Position numbers and translations under genes: made by a program
Shown: in pieces, positions 8,716 to 18,346 of the stretch
Layout of the letters: each line of letters starts with the position of its first letter
Numbering within the stretch: the first letter of the stretch is position 1
NCBI GenBank assembly: GCA_958295465.1
Contig: OY282353.1
Span: 3,711,001 to 3,775,000 of the forward strand
Direction: 5' to 3'
Source: an uncultured Gammaproteobacteria bacterium
GTDB lineage: Bacteria; Pseudomonadota; Gammaproteobacteria; HK1
Length of the DNA: 64,000 bases
Notes under the pieces: model-generated
Told to the model about the DNA's origin: nothing
What the model saw: the letters and a program-made list of their open reading frames with translations, nothing else
The model's database searches: none

Positions 8716-9636
8716 ATGACCGCGCTCGAAGCCGTCCTGCTGACGATCATCACCGCGTCGACCCCGCTGCTGCTCGCGGCCGTCGGCGAGCTGGTGGTCG
8801 AGCGTTCCGGGGTGCTCAACCTCGGCGTCGAGGGGATGATGGTGATGGGGGCGGTGTCCGGCTTCGCCGCCGCGTACACCACCGGATCGGCGGCGGCCGG
8901 TATCGCGGCGGCGATCGGGGCCGGCATCGCCATGTCGCTCCTGTTCGGCTTCCTCACCCAGACCCTGGTCACCAACCAGGTGGCCACCGGGCTCGCGCTC
9001 ACCCTGTTCGGACTCGGGCTGTCCGGCCTCATCGGCGAGCCCTTCACCGGACTGCCCGGGGTGAAGCTCTCGCCCGTCCACATCCCCGGCCTGAGCGACC
9101 TGCCGTTCGTCGGACCCGTGCTCTTCGGCCACGACGTGCTCGTGTACGCATCGATCGCGATCACGGTGCTCGCCGCCCGGGTGCTGGCGCGCACGCGGAT
9201 CGGCCTCGTGATCCGGGCCACCGGGGACAACCACCACTCCGCGCACGCCCTGGGGTACAACGTGATCGCGGTGCGCTACGCCTGCATCGCCTTCGGGGGG
9301 GCCTGCGCGGGGCTCGCCGGCGGCTACCTCTCGCTCGCATACACGACGCAATGGATCGAGAACATGACGGCCGGGCGCGGTTGGGTCGCGCTGGCGCTGG
9401 TGGTCTTCGCCACCTGGGCGCCGCGCCGGGTCGCGGTCGGGGCCTACCTGTTCGGCACCGTGTGGATCATGGGCCTCTATGCACAGGGGATCGGGCTCGG
9501 CATCCCGCCCCAGCTCCTCGCGTCGCTGCCCTACCTGGTCACCATCGCCGCCCTGATACTGATCTCCGGAAACCGCGCCCTGACGAAAGTGAACACGCCT
9601 GCCTGCATCGGCCGCCCCTTCGTGCCGGATCGGTGA
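8716..9636 (+). CDS. Nucleoside/purine ABC transporter permease 2 (NupC/BmpD-like)
   Basis: A 306-residue polytopic permease of the BPD_transp_2 family with the typical features GVLNLGVEGMMVMGA near the N-terminus, TNQVATGLALT, an RATGDNHHSAHALG loop and a C-terminal end NTPACIGRPFVPDR, which is the usual tail of this family. It pairs with the permease at 7211. Its 3' end (from about 9536 through the stop) is copied several times downstream of the BREX island at 31.5-31.9 kb, and a scrap of its 5' part is also found there. Confidence 0.9.
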   Translation: MTALEAVLLTIITASTPLLLAAVGELVVERSGVLNLGVEGMMVMGAVSGFAAAYTTGSAAAGIAAAIGAGIAMSLLFGFLTQTLVTNQVATGLALTLFGLGLSGLIGEPFTGLPGVKLSPVHIPGLSDLPFVGPVLFGHDVLVYASIAITVLAARVLARTRIGLVIRATGDNHHSAHALGYNVIAVRYACIAFGGACAGLAGGYLSLAYTTQWIENMTAGRGWVALALVVFATWAPRRVAVGAYLFGTVWIMGLYAQGIGLGIPPQLLASLPYLVTIAALILISGNRALTKVNTPACIGRPFVPDR

Positions 9637-9668
9637 CGCGGGCGGAGTGCCCGCCGGCGCCGGCGCAA
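9536..9668. repeat. Left copy of the permease-3'-end repeat (candidate island boundary)
   Basis: About 130 bases covering the last 33 codons of the second permease and 30 bases beyond its stop are repeated, with only a few mismatches, at 31487-31618 on the far side of the BREX genes. The shared core includes AACACGCCTGCCTGCATCGG and ends at CGGCGCAATGA. This is the position expected for an attL-type scar if the island entered at the 3' end of the permease gene. Confidence 0.8.
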
Positions 9669-9720
9669 TGAGTACGCACCACATGAACGAACGCCGACTA
9701 CGCCGCCATCGTCCTGCCGG

Positions 9721-9765
9721 CGTTGCGGGCGTTGCGGGCGTTGCGGGCGTTGCGGGCGTTGCGGA
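9721..9765. repeat. Five 9-bp tandem repeats (CGTTGCGGG)
   Basis: Five successive units of CGTTGCGGG, the last ending in A instead of G, lie in the 274-base gap between the permease and pglW. They encode nothing evident. The rest of the gap (9637-9910) shows no recognisable gene or strong promoter. Confidence 0.9.
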
Positions 9766-9910
9766 CGGGCATCGACTCCAGGGCAGGGAAACCCGTAGCA
9801 GCGGTCACGCAGACACAGAATCATCTTGCATCTCGAGCGATTGCGCCGCCGAGCCCCGTGCGTGGACGGCTCCGGAAGCGGGCCCGGGACGAATTCCCGA
9901 TTGAACGGCA

Positions 9911-12900
9911 ATGAAATCCGCCCGCTGGATCGAGATCACCCCCTCCGAATACGCCTGGGAGCGCGAGGCCCTCGGCTACCTGAAGGCCCGCCTGCCGGAC
10001 GGCGAGCCGTTCCGCGCGTGGTCGAACTTCGAGTTCATCGCCGAGGACGGCAGCATCAACGAAGTCGATTTGCTCGTGGTGTCGCTCCACAAGGTCTACC
10101 TCGTCGAGATCAAGAGCTGGAGCGGGACCATCTCGGGCGACGCGAGCACGTGGCGCCGCGAGGTCGACGGCAAGGAATTCCTGGTCGACAGTCCGCTCCT
10201 GCTGGCGAACCGCAAGGCGAAGAAGCTGGCCGGACTTCTGAGAACGCAGAAGGCGCTCACCAGGCAACGCAGACCGTATGTCGAAGCCGTCGTATTCCTG
10301 TCCCGCGGCGGAGTGCGGTGCCGGCTCGACGGCCGGGCCCGCACGGGGGTGTACCTCTCCGCGCAGTCCGGGCGGGACACTTGTCCGGACATCCTCGACG
10401 TCCTTCGCGGCAACGCGGGCTTCGATCCGCGCCGGCCGCCGCCGCGGATCGACCGGTCGCTCTCCGGGGCCATCGCGCGCGCGATGGGGCAGGCGGGGAT
10501 CCATCCCTCGCAGCGGCAGCGACGGGTGGCGGACTACGTGCTGCGCAAGCTCCTGCTGGAAACGGACACGTACCAGGACTGGGAAGCCGAGCACGTCTCG
10601 GTGCCCTCGTCGAAGCGGCGGGTGCGCATCCATCCGCTCTCGGCGGTCTCCTCCGGGGCGGTGCGCACGGAGCGGCGGCGCGCGGCGGAGCGGGAGTACC
10701 AATTGCTCGACGGCGTCGTCCACGAGGGCATCCTGCGGGTGGAGCTGCTCACGAACGCGGAGCAAGGACCGGCCCTGGTCTTCGAACACGATCCAGACGC
10801 CGAGCGTCTGGACCACTTCCTTGAACGCCGGAAAGGCGACGGGCTGGACCTCGCGACCCGTCTCGACATGCTGCGCCAGTTGGCGGAGACGCTGAAGTAC
10901 GCGCACGAACGCCGTCTCTACCACCGCGCGCTGAGTCCGCGGAAGGTCCTGGTGATGGCGCCGGACGCCTCCCGGCCCACGCTCAAGATCTTCGACTGGC
11001 GGGCCGGCGAGCATGACGCGCTCCGGGGTTCGGGAGCTTCCGGAGCTTCCGGAGCACGGAACACCGGTGCGGAGACCACCCTCGGCCTCTCGGCCGAGGA
11101 CGAAGACGACGTGTATCTCGCACCGGAGACGACCTGCGGGGGATACGTCTCCGAGAAGCTCGACGTCTTCTCGCTCGGCGCCGTCGGCTACCGGCTGTTC
11201 TCGGACATGCCTCCGGCGTCCACCGTCGCGGCCCTGAACGCGCGCCTGTCCAGCGCGGGCGGCCTCCGGCTCTCCGATGCGCTCGACGGCTTCCCGGGGT
11301 CCTTGCAGTTGGTCGTGGAGTCCGCGACCGACCCGGAGGTCGGCAAACGCCCCAATTCAGTCTCGGAGTTCCTGGATCTGCTCGTGGAGGCGGAGCGGGA
11401 GCTCGCCGCTGCGGACGAGGCCGAGGAGGCCGTTGTCCACCCGCTCGATGCCAATCCGGGAGACATGCTGGAGCATGGCTTCCTCGTGGAACGGCGCCTC
11501 GGCAAAGGCTCCACCGCCGTCGCCCTCAAGGTCGAGCACGACGATGGCGGCGGAGTGCTCAAAGTGGCCCTCGACCCCTCGCGCAACGAGCGCATCGGAC
11601 GCGAGGGCGAGGTGCTGGGCTTGCTGCGCCATCCGAACATCGTCGCGTTCTACCGCCACGTGGAGCTGTCCGGGCACGCGGCGCTGTTCATCGCGATGGC
11701 CGGCACCGAGAACAGGAGCGGCGCCTACACCCTCGCGGACCGTATCCGCGAGGAAGGCCGGCTCTCGCTCGACCTCCTGGAACGCTTCGGAAGCCAGTTG
11801 CTGAGCGTCGTGCAGTGGCTGGAAGAGAAAGGCATATCGCACCGGGACCTGAAGCCCGACAACATCGGCGTATCCGCGAGCGGCGCCGACAGGTCGCTCG
11901 CCCTGGTCGTGTTCGACTTCTCGCTCGCGGACACCCCCGCGGAGAACATCCGCGCGGGCACGCCGCAGTATCTGGATCCGTTCCTGCGGCTGCGCCGCCC
12001 ACCGCGCTGGGACGTCTACGCCGAGCGCTTCGCCGCGGCCATGACCCTCCACGAGATGGCGACCGGAAACCTGCCCGGATGGGGGGACGGCCTGACCGAC
12101 CCCATGCTGATCGAGGAGGAAGTCACTCTCGACGCGGAGTGGCTCGATCCGTCGGTGCGCGGTCCGCTCACCGAGTTCTTCGCCAAGGCGCTGGCCAGGG
12201 ACTACCGAACTCGCTTCGACAGCGCGGAAGAGATGCGCCGCGCGTGGTCCGGTTGCTTCGGGGCAATCGACGTCCAGGCCACGGGCGACGAGGAAGGCGG
12301 CGATCTGCCGAGTCGCTTCGACGGCGTGACCCGCGAAACGCCGCTCCTCGCGCTCGGCCTCAGTCCTCGCCTGCTGAACGCGCTCGATCGCCTCGGGGCG
12401 CATACGGTCGCCCAGCTCGTCGATCTGCCGCGCATACGCCTCTACCGCAACAAGGGGATCGGGCAACGCATCGTCAAGTTCATTCGGGAGCTGTCCGAGC
12501 GCCTCGCCGAGCACCTCGCGGAGCGCGGAAGAACCCTCGACACCGCCACCACCGTTCACGAAGCCGACCACCCGGTCGATCCCGCCGTCTGGAGCATCGA
12601 TCTCCTGGCCTCCAAGCTCGTCTCCACGCGCATCCCGGAAGACGAGGCCCGCCTGATGCGCGGCGCGCTGGGGATGGAGGGCAACCTCGGCCTGCTGCCG
12701 GCGCATCGCGAGGTCGCCGAATCGCTTGGGGCCACCCCGACCGGGATGGCTCGCGCCATCCGGCGCCTGCGAGAGCGCTGGAATCGTCAGCGCTGGATGA
12801 CGCGGCTCCGCGATTCCGTGGCGGCGCTGGTCGCGAAACACGGCGGGGTCATGACGGTGCGCGAGCTTGCGGAAGCGCTGGCCGCGACCCGGGGCTCCAC

Positions 12901-14188
12901 CGAGACCGGCGAAGCGCGCCTGCGGCGGGCCGGTGCGGTCGCCGCGGCCGCGCTGGAGATGGAATCGGCCCGCGAGGACAGCCGCTTCCGCCTGCACCGG
13001 CGCGGCGCATCCCCGGGTGCGTCCGCCCTGGTCCTCGCCACGGACGCCCTGGACCCGGCGCTCACCGCCTCGGTGGAGGCGCGCGCCGACTGGGTTCGGG
13101 AGCTCGGCAAGCTGGCGGACGACCTTGCCGAAGCCGACCCGCTCTTGCCGCCCGCCCGCGTCACCGAAGCGCTCGCGGAGGCCGCGCCTCCGGCGGGCAT
13201 GCAAGCGCCTGGTCCGGACCGGATCCTGCGCCTGGCGGTGCAATCCGCCGCACGCGCGGCGGTCTCCTCCCGCGGCGAGCTGTATCCCCGCGGCATGGCC
13301 GCGGCACGGGCCGCGAAGCTCGGCGCCAGCTCCCTGCTCGGCCCGACGAAGCTCTCCGAGCAAGAGATTCGGAAGCGCGTCGCAAGCCGCTACCCCGAGG
13401 CCGATCCGCTTCCGGGACGACCCGTGCTGGACGACCTCCTGGAGACGGCGGGGCTCAAGCTCGCCTGGGATGAGCCGACCCGGACGTACCGCTCGCCCGC
13501 GGCGCGTTCGAGCTACGCCAGCAGCTCGTCGTCGGCCCTGTCGTCCGCGTCCGGCGACGACGGCGCGGGCGAGGCGGATACGCTGGACGAGCGGCTGATG
13601 CGAGTGGTCGGAACCCGGGGATTTCTTGCGCTCTCCGTCTCTCCACGGCATCTGCCGTGCATCGAGCGGCGCCTCGCGACGGCGCTCGCGTTGACCCCCT
13701 TCAGCCTCGAAGCCGGGCTGATACGCCACATGCGGGCGGTGGCCGACGCACTGGGCGCGGATTGGAACGTCGTGGTCGCCGCGGATGCCGCGCCGGCGGG
13801 CAGCGCGGACCGCCGGCGCCTCGATCAGCTCGTTCGTCGTGCCGTGCCCGGACTGGAGCGCGAGATCGCGAACGCGCCCGAGCCGTTGCTGCTCACGCGC
13901 CCCGGACTGCTGGCCCGCTACCGCCAGCTCGACGCCCTGGCCGACGTCCAGGAGGCATGCCAGCGCGGCGAGGTGCCGGCGGCGCGACTTCTCTGCATCG
14001 CCGCGGACGAGACGGTGAACATGCCGGTGATCGACGGCCGCGCGCTGCCGGTGGTCTTCGCCGCCGCCTGGACGCGGCCGAGCCGCGCGTGGATCGCGCG
14101 CGCCGCATCCCATCCCTCCCGCGCTCGTGCATCCGGCGGCGCCGGGATGGATGCCGGCGACAAGCGCAGACAGGCGGCATCGCCATGA
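9911..14188 (+). CDS. pglW: BREX type 2 serine/threonine kinase PglW
   Basis: This 1425-residue protein has the PglW order of domains. Residues about 15-110 form a NERD domain (NEVDLLVVSLHKVYLVEIK). Residues about 250-500 form a degenerate kinase-like unit in which the catalytic HRD is replaced (YHRALSPRKV). A second, complete kinase follows, with glycine loop GKGSTAVALKV near 531, HRDLKPDN near 643 and DFS near 670. The C-terminal 600 residues are helical, with a helix-hairpin-like segment (LPRIRLYRNKGIGQRIV) and Ala/Ser-rich linkers. The stop overlaps pglX by ATGA, so the two are translationally coupled. In the Pgl system this kinase is thought to control the modification/exclusion cycle. 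No clear ribosome site precedes the ATG. Confidence 0.93.
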   Translation: MKSARWIEITPSEYAWEREALGYLKARLPDGEPFRAWSNFEFIAEDGSINEVDLLVVSLHKVYLVEIKSWSGTISGDASTWRREVDGKEFLVDSPLLLANRKAKKLAGLLRTQKALTRQRRPYVEAVVFLSRGGVRCRLDGRARTGVYLSAQSGRDTCPDILDVLRGNAGFDPRRPPPRIDRSLSGAIARAMGQAGIHPSQRQRRVADYVLRKLLLETDTYQDWEAEHVSVPSSKRRVRIHPLSAVSSGAVRTERRRAAEREYQLLDGVVHEGILRVELLTNAEQGPALVFEHDPDAERLDHFLERRKGDGLDLATRLDMLRQLAETLKYAHERRLYHRALSPRKVLVMAPDASRPTLKIFDWRAGEHDALRGSGASGASGARNTGAETTLGLSAEDEDDVYLAPETTCGGYVSEKLDVFSLGAVGYRLFSDMPPASTVAALNARLSSAGGLRLSDALDGFPGSLQLVVESATDPEVGKRPNSVSEFLDLLVEAERELAAADEAEEAVVHPLDANPGDMLEHGFLVERRLGKGSTAVALKVEHDDGGGVLKVALDPSRNERIGREGEVLGLLRHPNIVAFYRHVELSGHAALFIAMAGTENRSGAYTLADRIREEGRLSLDLLERFGSQLLSVVQWLEEKGISHRDLKPDNIGVSASGADRSLALVVFDFSLADTPAENIRAGTPQYLDPFLRLRRPPRWDVYAERFAAAMTLHEMATGNLPGWGDGLTDPMLIEEEVTLDAEWLDPSVRGPLTEFFAKALARDYRTRFDSAEEMRRAWSGCFGAIDVQATGDEEGGDLPSRFDGVTRETPLLALGLSPRLLNALDRLGAHTVAQLVDLPRIRLYRNKGIGQRIVKFIRELSERLAEHLAERGRTLDTATTVHEADHPVDPAVWSIDLLASKLVSTRIPEDEARLMRGALGMEGNLGLLPAHREVAESLGATPTGMARAIRRLRERWNRQRWMTRLRDSVAALVAKHGGVMTVRELAEALAATRGSTETGEARLRRAGAVAAAALEMESAREDSRFRLHRRGASPGASALVLATDALDPALTASVEARADWVRELGKLADDLAEADPLLPPARVTEALAEAAPPAGMQAPGPDRILRLAVQSAARAAVSSRGELYPRGMAAARAAKLGASSLLGPTKLSEQEIRKRVASRYPEADPLPGRPVLDDLLETAGLKLAWDEPTRTYRSPAARSSYASSSSSALSSASGDDGAGEADTLDERLMRVVGTRGFLALSVSPRHLPCIERRLATALALTPFSLEAGLIRHMRAVADALGADWNVVVAADAAPAGSADRRRLDQLVRRAVPGLEREIANAPEPLLLTRPGLLARYRQLDALADVQEACQRGEVPAARLLCIAADETVNMPVIDGRALPVVFAAAWTRPSRAWIARAASHPSRARASGGAGMDAGDKRRQAASP

Positions 14189-17100
14189 TCGACCGCAAGT
14201 CCCTCCTGTTCGACCTGCGCCGGCAGTTGAAGCGGCTTGAACAGGACCTTGCCGAGCGGGCCGGGAGCGTTCCGGAGATGGCCGACGCGCTCGAAGCGGA
14301 GTACCGGGCCGCGCGGGAGGCCGAACGCACCGGCGACACCTTCCGCGCTTGGTGCAGCGGCGCGCTGACCCAGGCCGCGGTCGCGTGGCTGCTCGGCTGC
14401 GTATTCGTGCGCTTCGCGGAAGACAACGCCCTGATCGAAACGGCGCTGATCGCCGGACCGGGAGAACGCAATGCACGCGCCGCGGATCGGCAGACGCTCT
14501 ACTTTCGCGCCCACCCGACCGATTCGGACCGCGACTACCTGCTCGACGTCTTCGCCGAAGTCGAGAGCCTGCCCGGAATGGAGCAGCTCTACGACCGCAA
14601 GCACAACCCGGTGTGGCGCTACGGCATCTCCGGCGACGCGGCGCGCGACCTGCTGGCGTTCTGGCGCGCGGTGGACCCGGATACGGGCGCGCTCCGCCAC
14701 GACTTCACCGACCCCGAATGGGACACCCGCTTCCTCGGCGACCTGTACCAGGACCTCTCCGACGACGCGAAGAAGCGCTTCGCCCTGCTGCAAACCCCGG
14801 AGTTCGTCGAGGAGTTCATCCTGGACCGCACCCTGACCCCCGCGCTCGACGAGTTCGGCCTCGCCGACACACGCCTCATCGACCCCGCCTGCGGCTCCGG
14901 CCACTTCCTGCTCGGCGCCTTCCCGCGGCTGCTGCGGGAGTGGTTCGGCCGCGAGCCGGGCACGCCCGAGCGGGTGCTGGTCCAACGCGCCCTGGACGGA
15001 GTCTGCGGCGTGGACGTCAACCCGTTCGCGGCGGCGATCGCCCGTTTCCGCCTGCTGGTGGCGGCGCTCCGGGCCGCCCGCGTCCAACGGCTCGAGGAGG
15101 CTCCCAACTTCCGAATCCACGTCGCCGCCGGCGACAGCCTGCTGCACGGGCGCCGCTTCGGCGAGCTGGACCTCGGCAGCGGGGCGGAGCAGCTCGCCGC
15201 CCGCGAGGAATTCGGACATGCGTTTCTGGCCGAAGATCTCGATGCCCTGAACCGGATCCTCGGCCAGCGATACCACGTGGTGGTGGGGAACCCGCCCTAC
15301 GTCACGGTGAAGGACAGGGCGGCGAACCGGTTGTATCGGGCTCGGTACTCGACCTGCCATCGGCAGTATTCGCTTGCGGTTCCGTTCACCGAGCGCTTCT
15401 TCGAGCTGGCGCTGCCGGGCGAGGGACTTGAGCGGGCTGGTTACGTGGGGTTGATCACGGCCAACTCGTTCATGAAGCGCGAGTTCGGGAAGAAGCTGAT
15501 CGAATCGTTCCTGCCGAGGATGGATCTGACCCACGTGATCGACACGTCCGGGGCGTACATCCCGGGGCACGGGACGCCGACGGTGATTCTCCTTGGACGC
15601 CACCGGGCGTCCGTTGGCGATGCGGTTCGAACGGTGATGGGAGTGCGCGGTGAACCTTCCACACCACGGGACCCGTCGAGAGGCCAAGTCTGGTCGGCGA
15701 TTGTCGAGCAGGTGGACGTTGCGAACAGCGAAAGCGATTGGGTGAGCACCGAAGACCTCGCGCGGGGAACGTTTTCCGTGCATCCCTGGAGCATCGGGGG
15801 TGGTGGTGCGAGACATCTCCAGGATGCGCTTGAAAAAACATGCACTGAGACATTGGGTGACGTATCAACGGAAATCGGACGGACAACCCATACAGGCGAG
15901 GATGATGCATTCTATTTTTCTAATGATAGATTGATGATCAGAAAATTAGGGAAACATTGTGTTCCATTGGTTACTGGCGAGGACGTCAGGGATTGGAAAC
16001 TGGATCAGACGTATCTATCCATCTTCCCATACGAAGGCGCACAGCCTGTGGCATGGACCAGGATACCATCATCGCTCGTACAACATTTCTGGCGCTTGCG
16101 TACGAGGTTGCGAGCGAGACGAGACTTCGGTCAATACATTGAACAGCGTGGATTGAAGTGGTTTGAGCATTCGATGTTCTTCAGGCACCGCTACAGTATC
16201 CCCCTCTCCATCGGATTCGCATTCGTCGCCACCCACAACCACTTCGTGTTCGATCGTGGCGGAAATGTCTTCAACAGAACAGCACCCGTGATCAAACTGC
16301 CAGCGGATACTACCGAGGCGGATCATCTGGCACTCATATATTTTCTTAACAGTTCAGTAGCATGTTTCTGGATGAAGCAGATTTTTCACAATAAGGGTAG
16401 CACGGTAGACGCACACGGTGCTCGCCAAACCACCGACGCATTCGAGAATTTCTATGAGTACACCGGAACCGGGCTGAAGCAGTTTCCGCTTCCAGCGAAT
16501 CGGCCGAGCGCCCTCGCGGAACTCATCGACCGCCTCGCCACCGAACGACAGGCTCATTTACCCGCACAACTGGCCGATCGCTTTCCAATGATGCCGGATG
16601 AACTCGACGCCCACCGCGACACCGCAGCCGATCTGCTGGCGCGCATGATCGCCCTGCAAGAAGAACTCGACTGGGAGTGTTATCGGCTCTACGGCGTCAT
16701 CGAGGAAGACTGCCGGTACGGAAGCCGGTTGCCCACGGACGGCCTCCCACCCGCCACGCCCACAGACTCGGACCCGGATGCCTCCAGCCCTACCGCTGCC
16801 CATGATCACACTCCATCCCCCGCACCGGCGCCCGAAGCACCCGCAAACTCGGACACCCCCAACACCACCGACGACGAGCACTCACTATCCGAAGTGCCGG
16901 CGCCGGCGCGGGTGTCCGCGACTCCCGCTGACCCGGACGCCCCCGACACGGCCAACCGCCGCGAACCACCGCCACCGGCGATGGGTGAGCGGGCATCCGA
17001 GAGCTTCGGCGAAGAAGATCGCAGACACGTGGACCGGACACCCGCGGGCGACCTCCCGCCTGCCGCTCCCGCAAACCCGGATATCCCCAACGCCACCGCC

Positions 17101-18303
17101 ATCTGCGAGCACTCACTATCCGAAGTACCGGCGCCAACGCTGGCGCCTGCGACTCCCGCGGCTCCGGACGCCCCCGACACGGCCAACCACTGCGAACCGC
17201 CGCCGCTGGCGCTGGGCGAACGGGCATTCGAGATCGTCATGGCCCGGCGGATGGCGGCAGGCGAGCTGGAAACGACGTGGTTCACCCGGCACGACTCCAC
17301 ACCGATCACCGAGCCACCCGCCCACTGGCCGGCCGACTACCGCGTCCTCGTCGAACGCCGTATCGAGCTGATCCACTCCGACCGCTCCATCGGCCTGCTC
17401 GAAAAGCCGGAGTACAAACGCCGCTGGAACTTCGAGCCCTGGCACGACCAGGAACGGCGCGCCCTCCGCAACTGGCTGCTCGATCGACTGGAATCCCCCG
17501 CCTACTGGCCCGAACTCCGACTCGCGACGGTACGCACCCTGGCCGAGCGTGCGGCCACGGACGCCGACTTCCAACAGGCCGCGGCCCGCTACGCGGGCCA
17601 CCAAGGGGTCGATCTCGCCCTGCTGGTCGCCGCGCTCGTCGAAGCCGAGAGCGTCCCCGCCCTCCCCGTACAACGCTACAAGCCCTCGGGCCTCGCCAAA
17701 CGGGCAGACTGGGAACGCATCTGGGAGCTACAGCGGCGCGAAGACGAAATCGACGCCGAGGTAGCGGCGACCACTCCCCGACGGGACACCGAACCCGAGG
17801 AAGCCTACGCGACCCGCCTCCAGGCCGAACAGCAACGCCGCAAACGGGAAGCGCTCGGCGACCTCGCCCCGCCCCCGCCCAAGTACCGCTCCGCCGACTT
17901 CCAGAAGCCGGCCTGGTGGCGCCTGCGCGGCACCCTCGACGTCCCGAAGGAACGCTTCGTCAGCTTCCCGCAGATGAGCCGAGACACCGACCTGACCCTC
18001 CTCGTCGGCTGCGCCGGATGGAATGCGCTTGAACTCTGTCAAGCTGTTGCCGCATACTCCGCCGAAGTCACCGAACAGGACGGCTGGCCCTCCGAGCGGC
18101 TGACCCCGCTCCTCGCCGTCCTGCAGGAGAACCTGCCATGGCTGAAGCAATGGCACAACGAAATCGACCCCGAATACAACCAGCGCCTCGGCGACTTCTT
18201 CGAGATCTTCCTGCACTCCCAACTTTCGGAACTCGGTCTCACCGAAGATGATCTGCGTGCATACGCACCAGTACAGCCGAGCCGCAGCATAAGAAGAATC
18301 TGA
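14185..18303 (+). CDS. pglX: BREX type 2 adenine DNA methyltransferase PglX, with expanded linker
   Basis: PglX marks host DNA by N6-adenine methylation and gives BREX its site specificity. The 1372-residue protein has SAM motif [10 protein letters not shown] near residue 233 and catalytic NPPY near 369. It is longer than the roughly 1200 residues usual for this type because of a Pro/Ala/Asp-rich linker (about 850-1015) that contains a 77-residue tandem duplication. The stretch encoded at about 15800-16440 is clearly poorer in GC than the rest and covers the probable target-recognition region, which suggests exchange by recombination. The conserved C-terminal part resumes at [19 protein letters not shown]. 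The gene starts on the ATGA overlap with pglW. Confidence 0.93.
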   Translation: MIDRKSLLFDLRRQLKRLEQDLAERAGSVPEMADALEAEYRAAREAERTGDTFRAWCSGALTQAAVAWLLGCVFVRFAEDNALIETALIAGPGERNARAADRQTLYFRAHPTDSDRDYLLDVFAEVESLPGMEQLYDRKHNPVWRYGISGDAARDLLAFWRAVDPDTGALRHDFTDPEWDTRFLGDLYQDLSDDAKKRFALLQTPEFVEEFILDRTLTPALDEFGLADTRLIDPACGSGHFLLGAFPRLLREWFGREPGTPERVLVQRALDGVCGVDVNPFAAAIARFRLLVAALRAARVQRLEEAPNFRIHVAAGDSLLHGRRFGELDLGSGAEQLAAREEFGHAFLAEDLDALNRILGQRYHVVVGNPPYVTVKDRAANRLYRARYSTCHRQYSLAVPFTERFFELALPGEGLERAGYVGLITANSFMKREFGKKLIESFLPRMDLTHVIDTSGAYIPGHGTPTVILLGRHRASVGDAVRTVMGVRGEPSTPRDPSRGQVWSAIVEQVDVANSESDWVSTEDLARGTFSVHPWSIGGGGARHLQDALEKTCTETLGDVSTEIGRTTHTGEDDAFYFSNDRLMIRKLGKHCVPLVTGEDVRDWKLDQTYLSIFPYEGAQPVAWTRIPSSLVQHFWRLRTRLRARRDFGQYIEQRGLKWFEHSMFFRHRYSIPLSIGFAFVATHNHFVFDRGGNVFNRTAPVIKLPADTTEADHLALIYFLNSSVACFWMKQIFHNKGSTVDAHGARQTTDAFENFYEYTGTGLKQFPLPANRPSALAELIDRLATERQAHLPAQLADRFPMMPDELDAHRDTAADLLARMIALQEELDWECYRLYGVIEEDCRYGSRLPTDGLPPATPTDSDPDASSPTAAHDHTPSPAPAPEAPANSDTPNTTDDEHSLSEVPAPARVSATPADPDAPDTANRREPPPPAMGERASESFGEEDRRHVDRTPAGDLPPAAPANPDIPNATAICEHSLSEVPAPTLAPATPAAPDAPDTANHCEPPPLALGERAFEIVMARRMAAGELETTWFTRHDSTPITEPPAHWPADYRVLVERRIELIHSDRSIGLLEKPEYKRRWNFEPWHDQERRALRNWLLDRLESPAYWPELRLATVRTLAERAATDADFQQAAARYAGHQGVDLALLVAALVEAESVPALPVQRYKPSGLAKRADWERIWELQRREDEIDAEVAATTPRRDTEPEEAYATRLQAEQQRRKREALGDLAPPPPKYRSADFQKPAWWRLRGTLDVPKERFVSFPQMSRDTDLTLLVGCAGWNALELCQAVAAYSAEVTEQDGWPSERLTPLLAVLQENLPWLKQWHNEIDPEYNQRLGDFFEIFLHSQLSELGLTEDDLRAYAPVQPSRSIRRI
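16838..17235. repeat. Tandem 231-bp in-frame duplication within pglX
   Basis: GAGCACTCACTATCCGAAGT occurs at 16876 and again at 17107, a 231-base (77-codon) step, and similarity extends over the whole unit, from APANSDTPN to GERAS in the first copy and from APANPDIPN to GERAFEI in the second. Only the second copy runs on into the conserved C-terminal domain. The copies have diverged by many substitutions, so the event is not very recent. Confidence 0.9.
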
Positions 18304-18346
18304 TCGTCTCGCAAATCATAATCCACACAATCTAAGGAATTTGGAA

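Noticed and set aside
11357..14476. Long reverse-strand frame (1039 codons) opposite pglW and the start of pglX
   Set aside because: Same effect as above; it has no start context or motifs and crosses the junction of two well-supported genes.
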